Source of the DNA: Ostrinia nubilalis
Taxonomy: Eukaryota; Arthropoda; Insecta; Lepidoptera; Crambidae
Length of the DNA stretch: 64,000 nucleotides
Assembly: GCF_963855985.1 (NCBI RefSeq)
Contig: NC_087112.1
Coordinates: 250,501 to 314,500, forward strand
Direction of reading: 5' to 3'
Part shown: piece by piece, positions 23,130 to 32,772 of the stretch
Position numbering within the stretch: the stretch's first letter is position 1
How the letters are laid out: every line of letters starts with the position of its first letter
Notes under the pieces: model-generated
What the model was told of the DNA's origin: nothing
The model's database searches: none
The model's input: only the letters and a program-made list of their open reading frames with translations
Position numbers and translations under genes: made by a program

Positions 23130-23450
23130 AAAATTTTATAAAAAAAAATAAAACCGACTCCAAAAAACCTACACTAAAACGTAGAAAAATAATTATTAAT
23201 TACCTACTTATTTATTAGGACGAATTATTAATATTTATGTAGGTATACCATGATTGATACTTTTGGAGTCGGTGCAGGCAAACTTTACATGTTTCATAAT
23301 CTTGGCACCGACTCCAGAAGTATCAATCATGGTATACCTACATAAATATTAATAATTCGTCCTAATAAATAAGTAGGTAATTAGTAATTATTTTTCTACG
23401 TTTTAGTGTAGGTTTTTTGGAGTCGGTTTTATTTTTTTTTATAAAATTTT
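23130..23450. repeat. Large foldback: 146-bp arms, 29-bp spacer
   Basis: Arms 23130-23275 and 23305-23450 are nearly perfect inverted copies, starting with AAAATTTTATAAAAAAAAAT and AAAACCGACTCC and meeting at GGAGTCGGTGC. I see only one or two differences over the whole arm. It lies about 75 bases after the 142-bp tandem repeat, and ACCGACTCC echoes the ACCGACTTC of the neighbouring repeat. No protein. Confidence 0.85.
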
Positions 23451-24060
23451 AATTAGTTATATTATGCCCCATAAGGGCTACCTTTTCTTTTTTATTATTT
23501 ACTATATTTTCACGGGTTGCTTACATTATAATATTATGCATGCTGTGGTTATCGTTTGTGTGGGAGCAGTTAGCTAGAGACCTTTGGCTTAATTTTTTAA
23601 TTGTGTTTAATACTGTATCTCATGTTGATAGCCCAATAAAATAAATAAATATTTTCACGTTCATAAGTGCTACTTGTGATCTAAACTGAATAAATATTTT
23701 TGTTTTGTTTTTTTTTATGCAAATAACGGTTTCATCGCAAGGCAGAACTATGAAAATTAGCCTCTCGTATTTCCATCTTTTCTTCGGAGTAATATCTTTG
23801 GTAAAGGCACTTTTTAAACTCTAACCTTTTGTACACAATAGCTACTTTTATCAACTAAATTACTCTGTTCATACAGAAATTTCAGCCACTGAACCCCGTG
23901 GTAATACTCTCCATTATTACTAACGATTGTCTAAGTAAGATAAGACAAAAGATAAGTCTTCAAAATGCCGCGAAGTTTCTAAGTTAGGCGCGAGCCACAC
24001 TGGGCGCATAAGGAACGACGTACCTATAGGCGACGTGACTTAAAACAGTACAATAAATAA

Positions 24061-24178
24061 CATCATCCTCATCATCATTTCAGCCACAGGACGTTACATA
24101 GGTTTCCACCAATAATAATTTCCGTTGACCGGTTGGTAGCGGCCTGCATCCAGCGCCTTCCTGCTAACTTTATGAACG
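24061..24178 (-). mobile_element. RTE (ATG)n-family 3' end, minus
   Basis: CATCATCCTCATCATCATTT, CAGCCACAGGACGT and the complement of RRWMQAA (GGCCTGCATCCAGCGCC). There is an internal deletion of the GTCCACTGCTGAACAT part. Confidence 0.65.
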
Positions 24179-24225
24179 CGGTGCAGGCTACGCGACATAG
24201 AGCAGTAATGTATAATAAATAACAT

Positions 24226-24345
24226 AATCATCATCATCACCATTTGAGCCACAGGAGGGCTACTGATTATTCCTCCCCCAATAATTTCCACATTAACAGG
24301 CTCTGAATTCAGCGCCTTCCTGCTACCTTTATAATGAGCTTTATC
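24226..24345 (-). mobile_element. RTE (ATG)n-family 3' end, minus, second of three
   Basis: Imperfect CAT repeats, GAGCCACAGGAGGGCTACTG, CTCCCCCAATAATTTCCAC and CAGCGCCTTCCTGCTACC. More diverged than the next copy. Confidence 0.6.
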
Positions 24346-24636
24346 ACCTTTAAATAAGTAACAATCATATGGAGGTACCCATTAACTCTATATTAGGCAG
24401 TATTTGTAATGTGCACGCCTGGTCTGGTGACTTGTGAACGAGATTACAATGGTAGCTTCGGTTAGGCAAGTTCAAAATGTCCTTATGTGTTTAGAAGACC
24501 ATTGGTTTAAAAATCGGAAAATAAAAAAAGATAAAATACCTCCCTCTTAAATCTCATCTTTCCGCCCTTGAGTTTAAAAGATCGTATTCCATAGGGGACA
24601 TAATATTGTACCTATGCTATCATGGTGATTAGAAGT

Positions 24637-24960
24637 CATCATCATCATCATCATTTCAGCCAGAGGACGTCCATTGCTGAACATACGCCTCCCCCAATGA
24701 CTTCCAAATCTCACGGTTGGTAGCGGCCTGCATCCAGCGCCTTCCTGCTACCTTTATCAGGTCGTCGGTCCACCTTGTGGGTGGACGTCACACGCTGCGT
24801 TTTCCGGTACGCGGCCTCCATTCCAGAAAGATTCCTTGCTGCCCCATCAGCCGTCAGTTCTGCCCTGCCCACTGCCACTACAGCTTGCTAATCCGTCGGG
24901 CTATGTCAGCGACTTTAGTTCGTTTACGGATCTCCTCATTTCTGATTCGATCTCGTAAAG
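24637..24960 (-). mobile_element. RTE (ATG)n-family 3' end, minus, about 325 bp
   Basis: The longest minus-strand tail of this family. On the minus strand it covers the equivalents of RIRNEEIRKRTKVADIARRI, LQWQWAGQN, then the GR.VWR block, VLEWRPRTGKRSV, RWTDDLIKVAGRRWMQAATN, the end before the stop, and a CAT (ATG) tail of six units. Frame broken by small indels. Confidence 0.75.
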
Positions 24961-25542
24961 TACCTATTCATTATTTTAATGGGAATTAGAAGGTGAAGTT
25001 GGTGATTAGAAGTACCTATTCATTATTTTAATCGGAATAAAGTATGTTTATCACTGTCTAGACTCAAGCTAATAACGCGAAAGGACGTTGTAGCCGCAGC
25101 TTTAGAGAAAATGAATTAAATCCACCTCAGTATCAATTTGTCAAGTTTGCATTGTCTTAGTTCAACAAGCCAATCCGACCTTTATTCCCAACGGGGTAAA
25201 GGTCACGAGGAAGGGTGGAGAGCCACGCTACAGTTATCATTGTATTATGCTAATAAAGTTCTATTATGCCTGTACCTTTAGCACGAAAAGCTTTTGTCTT
25301 CGAATCGTTTGCGTATTCAACCTTCTCACTACAAAATTGATGGTGAAACAATATTCGAAATTCTTCGAATTCAATTACCTATAACGTGACGATCTAATTT
25401 GTCAATTAGTTTCGTGCTACCATTTCTCATATTAAGTTCACTTTACGTCACGTTTACTATTCGATCTCGATAGGAAAACAAATGTCACAGTTGTTCGTGC
25501 TATTGTTTTTCAGTTCTCGTGACCGTAGGAGCGCTTTTTAAA

Positions 25543-25615
25543 ACTCATAAAAAAACTCACAAAACTCATTTTATTTTTCAAGTAGGCTTTTAAAGAGCAC
25601 CTTTACACGTTATTA
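25543..25615 (-). repeat. Non-LTR 3' tail fragment, minus
   Basis: On the minus strand: AACGTGTAAAGGTGCTCTTT, AAAAGCCTACTTG, AAAATGAGTTTTGTGAG. These are the last 70 bases of the family at 8943. Confidence 0.5.
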
Positions 25616-26478
25616 TTCATACATTCGAAGACCAAAGTTTTTCGTGCTAGAGGTACAGATATCATTATCGTACGTCTCTGAGACGTTAGGGTTCATAATT
25701 GAAGTGTCGGTTTCAATTGCAAAGGATTTGATAGAGGCAGGTTTATGGGGGAGAGTAGCTTGGTGCAGTCTTTATTCTAATGTAAGAAAGAGAGAAAAGT
25801 TAAACCTTATTTTCTCATCTAATAGCTTTTTTTCATTCAAAATTGGGAGATATACTCTTATCCTTCTCCAGTTAATTATGAATTCTAATAGCATTGTGTG
25901 ACATTTATGTCTGTTTTACCGTCAACTTTAAAAATATAAATTGTTCAATAAAAACCACACAAAATGAGAAATTATTATAACAAAAGAAAATATAATGTAA
26001 GTTAAGTTTTCATTTCTATTTAACATAAAAAATAACTGAAGTCCAATCGTCATTCAGAATTCAGAAATTCAGGTGTCATCTAAAAGGTTTTCAGAAATAA
26101 ACACGTAAAAATCTGTAGGTAAATACAATTAATTGAAATTCGTATAAAAATTGTAACTGATCAGCACATTCTAATTGCACCTTCATAATGATTTCTTACT
26201 GTACTTTTTATACATTGATGTACAGGATGAAAGGTCCTGTAGCCGGAGCCCAAACACATAAACGGGTCATCTGTACATCGGAGGACGGATGTCCGCCCTT
26301 CCCTCGGATATTAATTGACTTAATTACTTGGCAATTAAATTACAAGACAGATCATCCCCAACTGATGGACACGTCAGTATGGAGAACACGAGTGCTGAAT
26401 ATAGAATGACTGAGACTTGCAATACGATAGTGATCTAAAATTTTAGTGAAACCAAATCAAAACTTTTTATTTCAGATA

Positions 26479-26675
26479 ATAGTGACTGAGTTACAGGACA
26501 GATATGTACCATCCTAGACTGCGCCTTGCATAAAAAAAATAAAAAAAGTTTCTTGCGCTGCTTGTTCTCAGCACTGGCCCATTTATTGTCCCGAAGCAGT
26601 GGTAGGGTTAACACTGGGACGTGTAAAAGGGCTTTTAAAAGCAAAGTTGCAAAAATAAATAAGTTTTATAAGTTT
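26479..26675 (+). repeat. Non-LTR 3' tail with a second tail nested inside
   Basis: The block series of the 8943 family is complete but interrupted between TGACTGAGTT and TTCTTGCGCTGC by 55 foreign bases (26493-26547). The foreign piece, GGACAGATATGTACCATCC with TGCATA and an A-rich end, is the other tail family (34117-34325) in plus orientation. The flanking AGTT is repeated on both sides, a likely target duplication. Confidence 0.65.
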
Positions 26676-26879
26676 GTATAAGACATACGACTTTTAACAA
26701 TAATTTGACTTTTAATAATATTTTGTTTGATTCAATGATTAAAAATGCAACCTGTTTACAAAAAGAATGGATGTTAATTAATTTTACTGATTAAATTTTC
26801 ATTTTTGTTTATGTAATCGAAGCTCTGCTTAATTTGAGGCAAATATTTGACGTGAAAGCCCTGTGAATATCGCAGAGCT

Positions 26880-27115
26880 AATGGCCGCTGGGACAGAAAA
26901 TATTCTCGAGTGGCGACCATGAGCCGGAAGACGTAGTTAAGTGTGGTCACTGTGGTCAGGCCTCCAAATAGGTGGACGAACGACGAACGACGAATGAACG
27001 AACGAACGAACGACGAACAACGAACTTGTGAAGGTCGCGGAAGGTGCCTGGTTGCGAGCGGCGCAGGACCGGTCTTTGTAGAAGTCCAGCTGTGGACGTC
27101 ACTCGGCAGAAACGA
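26880..27115 (+). mobile_element. RTE (CGAA)n-family 3' end with an internal microsatellite
   Basis: ATGGCCGCTGGGACAG, CTCGAGTGGCGACCATGAGC and AGGCCTCCAAATAGGTGGAC match the RTE end. Where other copies read GTGGACCGACGATCTGGTAA this one has an array of about 45 bases of GACGAAC/GAAC units (26974-27020) before GTGAAGGTCGCGG. The end (GCGCAGGACCGGTCTTTG) follows, with the last part mutated. Confidence 0.65.
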
Positions 27116-27239
27116 ACGCCCTATTCGATGTGAAAAGGGACACCATTTTTAGATGTTACCTTACACGGTACATAACAAAACGGGCGTCAGTATTATCTGC
27201 CACATGGCCTCATTTTACACTAATAAAGAGTACCTATTT

Positions 27240-27382
27240 GTGATTGTTTGTTTGTTTGTAGTCTTCGAAACTACTGGTTCTACTATTACTGGCTGAAAAA
27301 GTCTCACTATTTTAGAATTCTACATTATTTCAGATGAAAAAAGGCATATTTCAGGCGGCACAAAATTCGCCGGGTCAGCTAG
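27240..27382 (+). mobile_element. Short Helitron
   Basis: The end is GGCGGCACAAAATTCGCCGG, then GTCAGCTAG followed by T, so a CTAG|T terminus is present at 27379-27382. Upstream come TTCAGATGAAAAA and an opening with TTTGTTTGTTTG. The 5' TC boundary is not certain. Confidence 0.5.
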
Positions 27383-27710
27383 TATCTAATACAACTTCAC
27401 CATCTCTTCAGAACGTCGTTTATTAACAAAATAAATCGTTTACGAATTAATTTAGCAGCACACCTCAAATAAGGGACAGTTAGCGAGTCCGTGACGACGG
27501 TCGACGGCCGGACGGTTACATTGTGCGATGTTACATTAAGGGCGAGACGTTCGTCAACGTCAGATTGTCTATGCTAACTTATATGGGCGAGGCTTGGGTC
27601 GTCGACTACTTTTTTGTTGTCAGTCTGGTCGACATACTATGGAATGGAGAGTATGTGTGATTGTGTATACGCGTTATTTAAATGAAAAAGTAGATGCGCC
27701 AAGCAAAGGG

Positions 27711-27933
27711 TCTTCTTCTTCCTTGGTCACTGATGAGGATCGCGACCACAGATAGTGTTCCTCCAAACACTGCGGTCATAAGCTGTGTGGACCGCATGAT
27801 GCAAACTCCCGCCCATCGTCTTCCTTACCGCGTCCGACCATCTCGTCGGTGCCCTGCCCCGAGCACGTCTGCCTTCCATTTGTCCCAAGATAATTTGTTT
27901 TCCAGACAATGCTTGTTTTTGTGGCAAAGTCAC
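27711..27933 (-). pseudogene. Third RTE-type retrotransposon family, C-terminal fragment
   Basis: On the minus strand a frame reads GRAPTRWSDAVRKT, then GGSLHHAVHTAYDRSVWRNT and a short end before the TGA at 27729-27727. PTRW-DAV-K and R--W are the same landmarks as in the C-terminus of the 46.1 kb element (RPPTRWTDDLVKVAG, DRSLWKSL), so it is a relative, but clearly another lineage. Directly after the stop comes CCAAGGAAGAAGAAGA, a GAA-type tail, the same stop-then-microsatellite architecture. 5'-truncated. Confidence 0.6.
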
Positions 27934-28197
27934 GGTATCATTACCCTCGACTACATATTAATAATTCGATAGAAAGTAATGGATACAGAAGGATAAGCAA
28001 GGTGAAACGGCAATAAACAAATAACAAAGCGTCGCAGATAATCGAATGAAACGTAATCCATACCTGAATATAGTCCCTAATAGCCTTTCACGAGCACTTG
28101 GCCTCTACGTAACTTGACCCTAGCGTTGTGAAGATGAACTATGCCACAGTGTAATAAGACAGAAATCAATCTTTGTTTAACGTGAATTATGTTTTTT

Positions 28198-28425
28198 ACA
28201 AGTGGCAATAGGCAGGGCACATAGTACGCAGAACTGACCGGGAGCGGCAAGGTTCTGGAGTGGAGGCCACGCATGTGACGTCCACAAGGTGGACCGACCT
28301 CATAAAGGTAGCAGAAAGGCGTTGGATGCAGAGCGTTACCAACCGAGCGATGGAAAATCATTGTGGGAGGCCTATGTCCAGCAGCAGTGGACGTTTTATG
28401 GTTGAAATGCTGATGATGATGATAT
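28198..28425 (+). mobile_element. RTE (ATG)n-family 3' end
   Basis: AAGTGGCAATAGGCAGGGCA, GTTCTGGAGTGGAGGCCAC, ACAAGGTGGACCGACC, AGGCGTTGGATGCAGA, ATTGTGGGAGGCCTATGTC and an ATG tail. Small deletions break the frame, notably in the SVGRPP block and before TGGACGTTTT. Confidence 0.75.
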
Positions 28426-28926
28426 TTACAAGAAAACTGATACTTAATTACACAAACCTTGTGTAATTTCCTTCTTCATTCTATCAACCTTTCATATTTA
28501 TACAAGTGAAGGTTTTTTCATTCATAAGGTCATTGATGCGATCAAAATTAAATTTTTTTCGGAGTTGATACTTATGGCTTGGTATTAAAATAATACTACT
28601 GAAAAAGTTATAAGTATGAAAATTTAACAACAACATTATACATAAATTCTTGGTACACATAAAGATAAAATTATCATATACTTTGCAGTATTAAATTCCT
28701 GACGTTTTATCTTCGGCATTTAAGTTTTACAAGCGCATAATTTCGCTACGAAATATCTTATTATTCCGCAAATTCAGTTATACATGCACTTCAAATTATG
28801 CTAATGTCTTGTCTTTGAAATCTGCATTACCATAACTGGACTGCACTTTGGCAACTTCGCAAATACTTGTGGAATAAAAACGTTAAAAGTTCTACTTAAT
28901 ATCCTGTATAATTTAATCTTAGACTA

Positions 28927-29071
28927 ACGCCCGTATTCACAAATGATGCTTGCTTAAGTGAAGCAAATCGAACGCACAGCGTTGAATAGAGCTCTGTGAA
29001 TAGTTCGTGTGTCACCCTGTGCGTCTACGCGTACTGTGAGACTTCATAGTGATGTTTGTGAATACGGGGGT
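28927..29071 (+). mobile_element. 'CGCCCGTATTCACAAA' MITE, copy 1
   Basis: Ends CGCCCGTATTCACAAATGAT and, inverted, GTTTGTGAATACGGGGG. Inside are TTGCTTAAGTGAAGCAAATC, GCACAGCGTTGAATAGAGC, TGTGTCACCCTGTGCGTC. Three further copies: two nested at 56289-56589 and one at 62473-62608. Confidence 0.7.
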
Positions 29072-29155
29072 TTACATAGAAGATAACGGGGAGTGAATTT
29101 GCCTTTCCATAAATGTTTTTTTTTGTCTTATTAGAATACAGTATGTAGTTATAGT

Positions 29156-29222
29156 AGTGCCAGGACGTGAAGCACTTTTTAAAAGCCTAAATGCAGAAAG
29201 TAAATAACTTTTATGACTTTTA
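29156..29222 (+). repeat. Non-LTR 3' tail fragment
   Basis: GTGCCAGGACGTGAAGCACT, TTTTAAAAGCCTAAATGCAG, AAATAACTTTTATGAC: last 65 bases of the 8943 family, diverged. Confidence 0.45.
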
Positions 29223-29459
29223 CAGCCAGATAAATCTCTTTTTATACTTTTATAAGTTCCCCCAAAGTGACATTTTGCTTTTCCTAACCGTGACCCAGGC
29301 CCACCCTTAGTTCCCCAAGAGATTGCGGTTCGTTTGATGTGTGGGGCAAACGACAGTATCCTTACATACTGTGGAAGCCAAAGTAGTTTTTAAAAAGCTA
29401 AATTTGATAAATACTTGAATAACTTTAGAAACTATACTTATCTATAAAATTAAAAGAAT

Positions 29460-29812
29460 TATCCTCCAACTCCTAAGCATTAAGGAGTTTTACCTTCTAT
29501 CATCAGCTCATCAATATGAGATGATGATTTCCAGGAGCAAATAAATGAATAACTTAAGAAAAAGTTTGAAAAACGATATACGTGCCTATAAAATTTGAGG
29601 GTTGCCCTCGATTTCCCTAGGATCCCATCATCAGATCCTGACTTGGTGACAATGGGACCACCTCGGAAGTGTACCCTATCGAACAAAAAAAGAATTTTGA
29701 AAATCGGTTCATAATTGGCGGAGTTATCGCGTAACAAACATAGAAAAAAAACATACGGGTCGAATTGAGAACCTCCTCCTTTTTTTGAAGTCGGTTGAAA
29801 AATAGTTTCCAT
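29460..29812 (-). repeat. 'CAACCGACTTC' repeat, minus copy
   Basis: On the minus strand: TTTTTCAACCGACTTCAAAA, GGAGGAGGTTCTCAATTCG, a T run, TGTTACGCGATAACTCCGCC, ATTATGAACCGATTTTC. This is the left part of the repeat at 22642 but without the tandem units. It continues with GGTCCCATTGTCACCAAGTC and CTGATGATGGGATCC. An open frame of 110 codons (29480-29812) crosses it, but follows the repeat and has no recognisable domain. Confidence 0.55.
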
Positions 29813-29849
29813 TTTGTATCCATTTCACTACATTAGGAACTTATTTAGA

Positions 29850-29982
29850 TACAGTCAGCGTAAAATAGTTCGTGACAACCAAAGTAGTCACTAAGTTCGC
29901 AACACGTCTACGTTACTTAGAACAAGATTGTCTTGTCAGCTTTTTGGCCACTTTGGGTGTCACGAATTTGACGCTGACTATA
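29850..29982. mobile_element. 'ACAGTCAGCGT' MITE without insert
   Basis: Inverted ends: ACAGTCAGCGTAAAATAGTT with GTGACAACCAAAGTAG at left, and the complement (CACTTTGGGTGTCACG, TTTGACGCTGACTATA) at right. At 133 bp it is the short form of the family; the members at 42548 and 53765 carry a second element in the centre. Confidence 0.7.
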
Positions 29983-30043
29983 CAAAATAGGGAATGTAAG
30001 CGTCTTCATTTTAAAATCGAAAACGATTTTGGACTGTCTAGAG

Positions 30044-30286
30044 CATTGGTTCCCAAACTTATTTGAGACGCGCCCCCTTTCGACCATATCAAAAATTCCG
30101 CGCCCCCCCTTCTCCAGTCAAGATTATTTATTGGTCGTATCGAGCAGTCTGCAATGCATTCTGGAGTCTGGAGTTTCTCTCAGCGGTCGCAGGGTTTTTA
30201 TCTTAAGTACATAGATGGCCCGCGCCCCCCTTGAAAGGTCTTTGCGCCTCCCCTGGGGGGCACACCCCCCACTTTGGGACCCAATG
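30044..30286. mobile_element. hAT-like MITE with perfect 8-bp target duplication, copy 2
   Basis: Starts CATTGGTTCCCAAACTT and ends CACTTTGGGACCCAATG. GTCTAGAG flanks both sides (30036-30043, 30287-30294). By eye it is about 85% like copy 1 (21672-21906), with small indels (an extra GGAGTCTGGAGTTT piece in the middle). Confidence 0.8.
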
Positions 30287-30294
30287 GTCTAGAG

Positions 30295-31534
30295 TCTAGA
30301 GGAACCTTATAAAGGGTGTTCAATGAACCGTCTAATTTAAAACAACAAAACAAGCCAATGCTGGCAAAATGCACCCTCCCTTTTTGATCAGTTGAAAATG
30401 CACCCATTTCTGCGCTGTTTTAGCTCCTGCGATGTTTTAGCTCCTGTATAAATAGATTCAAATAATAAAACGAAGAATCCTGCTGAGCCATTAGAGCGAT
30501 TGGCGAATGCGAGAACAGCAGACAAACATACTAATAATATCGAAACTGTCGGTCAGTCTAGACAATGCGGGTATTGACGTCTACAGCTTCAAGATACTCA
30601 TTGTGTTAGACCGACACAGACAAAAGAAAACAGCCTTTCCATTCCAAACAAGTGTTGAAAGAAAAAAGCATGTTTACAAAATATTTAAATATTGCACAAA
30701 GTCAGTTTTTAGTGGGATAAAATTATTCAGTTCAGCGCTTTTACACAGGAAGTGTCATTGAATTAAAAAATAACAACGATACATTTAGTGCAGATAATCT
30801 TTGTCTTTTTTACCAGTTCGAAGTGTAAAGAAAATATTGAAATTCAGGTGGGAAAATAGTTTAATGAAAAGCTTTGACCAAAAAAACTCCTTTTTCTTGA
30901 TAATGTTTGATTTTTTTCTTGTGTCTCAACTACTGAATTTGACGAGCCACACGTCCTACGAGCATTTTTATTTAGTTTAAATAAATGTATGTATTGCGTT
31001 GCGTATTATTAACTTGGTCTACTCGTACATTTATTTATTTTATTTTCATAAAATATCAAGACGTAAAACTCCAAGGAATATTTTTATAATGACTAGACTG
31101 TTCTCACTGAGCTGTGCCCACATTCTCAAGCACAATACACTTAGTAGCCAGTAACTGATTGGCAATCTTGATAGTAATACAGGCCATTTGTTAAGCGACG
31201 GCTTCATTATGGTAATGTGTATGATAAACACATCTTTTGTGTTGCAAATACACATGTCCTTCTCCAAAGGAGAATGGAAATATAGAACTGATATGAGAAA
31301 ATAAACTGAATTCATAAAAATATTACTCAGCTCTCCATTTTCATTTTGTAAATCGACACAATAAATCTTTAAAATAATCTGTTCATGTGAATTTTTAAAG
31401 TGCCACTTTTGCTCTACGGCTTATGTCAAAATTGTTATGAAACGTATGGGGATTCTTTTGAACCTTTTGGTGTATTCTGAATATAATACAAAATATAATG
31501 GTGAGTATAGACTATAGAGCATTTCTGTGTAATG
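30295..31534. other. Unassigned AT-rich DNA
   Basis: Short open frames only. No repeat boundary or RNA gene seen. Confidence 0.4.
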
Positions 31535-31755
31535 AAAATGAAATGAAAATGAAATATTTTATTCAGCGACACAAATAAAAAATATTTAACAAAAGTAAAG
31601 AGAGTAGGTAATGTGCGTGTCACCGAAACGGTATCCACTCAGCATCATGTCGAGGTGTCGTAAGGGACACCACGACGCTGGTCTTCCGTGGATACTCGGA
31701 GGGCAAGAGGCACTGCTATAACACAGCAATACTACTCCGGTTGCAGTACAAGTAA
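31535..31755 (-). repeat. Probable non-LTR 3' end, minus
   Basis: On the minus strand the stretch closes with TTTGTGTCGCTGAATAAAAT and ATTTCATTTTCATTTTCATT, an AATAAA signal with a repeated tail. The GC-richer segment before it has a frame of 64 codons (31780-31586) ending SGYRFGDTHITYSLYFC, possibly the end of a LINE protein. Not assigned to a family. Confidence 0.4.
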
Positions 31756-31982
31756 CACAGTTATCACTAAAAAAACACACCGATTTCCTTACTGGTAGGC
31801 GAAGAATACAACACTGTTACTTAATGAACAAACACTAGGTAGGTACAGTCGACAGCACATCAGGCTACACACTCCGATTGGAAAACAGCTCCCATCAATA
31901 GTAACGTTCTTGCGAATGATGACGTGTGATACACTAGACATTTTCATAGAGCGGCTCGTTGTTCTGTTACATGTAAATCTCA

Positions 31983-32205
31983 TGCCCGTTTTCACCATCA
32001 ATCCCTAATTTGTAAGTGACCCCTATGAAAACAAAATGCCTGTTATGTGTTACCATAGGGGTCACTTAAAAATAAGACGAGCATTAAGACCGTTTTCACC
32101 ATCAATCCCAAATTTTTAAGTGACCCCTATGAAAACAAAATTCATAATTATGTGTTACCATAGGAGTCACATAAAAATTAGGGATTGATGGTGAAAACGG
32201 GCATT
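31983..32205. mobile_element. Two MITE copies in tandem
   Basis: TGCCCGTTTTCACCATCAAT starts the first copy at 31983. CCGTTTTCACCATCAATCCC starts the second at 32090, which ends with the complement GGGATTGATGGTGAAAACGGGCA at 32205. Inside both: AAGTGACCCCTATGAAAACA and TATGTGTTACCATAGG. The first copy has lost the outer part of its right inverted repeat (it stops at AAATAAGACGAGCATTAAG). Confidence 0.7.
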
Positions 32206-32423
32206 AGTCTATTGATGTTGCAAATGCTTGTAACTCATATAAAATAATGTAGCGTTGAGACCCGTGTTTCTCTATTTTAGAATCCAAAACAATTTTAGTA
32301 AAAGCTAAGCGGCATTCAAGACACTTCTCGTTGAAACCAAGTTATCTCGTACCATCAAACACAACCATTGCATTCATCATACAAATAACATTCACCCCGC
32401 TCTTTGTCTCTGCTATCTAAGAG

Positions 32424-32476
32424 CCGGTCGTCCGGCCGTCCGGCTGTCCGGGCCGTCCGGGCCTCTCCGGACGAGA
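32424..32476. repeat. GTCCGG-rich repeat patch
   Basis: CCGGTCGTCCGGCCGTCCGG and further CCGTCCGG/CTCCGG units in AT-rich surroundings. A second patch of the same flavour (CCACCGGACGCCGGACACCG) lies at 33254-33280. No function seen. Confidence 0.5.
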
Positions 32477-32642
32477 TAAAACACATTTGTTATAGTCTAA
32501 GCTGGGATAATAGAGTACGTTGTGAGGTTTCTTTCAGTGCTTTCAGTATGTGGCTGATAATATTTTTTTCAATAAAATACAACGTGCCTATTTATTTTCT
32601 AAGGCATCTTGTAGTTGTGTTCTATTTTAATATTATTGAAGA

Positions 32643-32772
32643 CTAGCTTTTGCCCGTGGCTTCACCCGCGTGAAATTTAGTTTGTCACAGATCGTCATAA
32701 ATTAAAGCCTACTAGCTTTTTCCCGCGGCTTCACCCGCGTGAAATTTAGTTTGTCACAGATCGTCATAAATT
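32643..32772 (-). mobile_element. Two Helitron 3' ends in tandem, minus
   Basis: CTAG at 32643 and again at 32712, each followed by CTTTTNCCCGYGGCTTCACCCGCGTG and AATTTAGTTTGTCACAGATCGTCATAAATT. Spacing is 69 bases and the two copies are nearly identical. The body of the element is absent. Confidence 0.65.

Noticed and set aside
29480..29812. 110-codon minus-strand frame as a gene
   Set aside because: It follows the 'CAACCGACTTC' repeat and encodes no recognisable domain.
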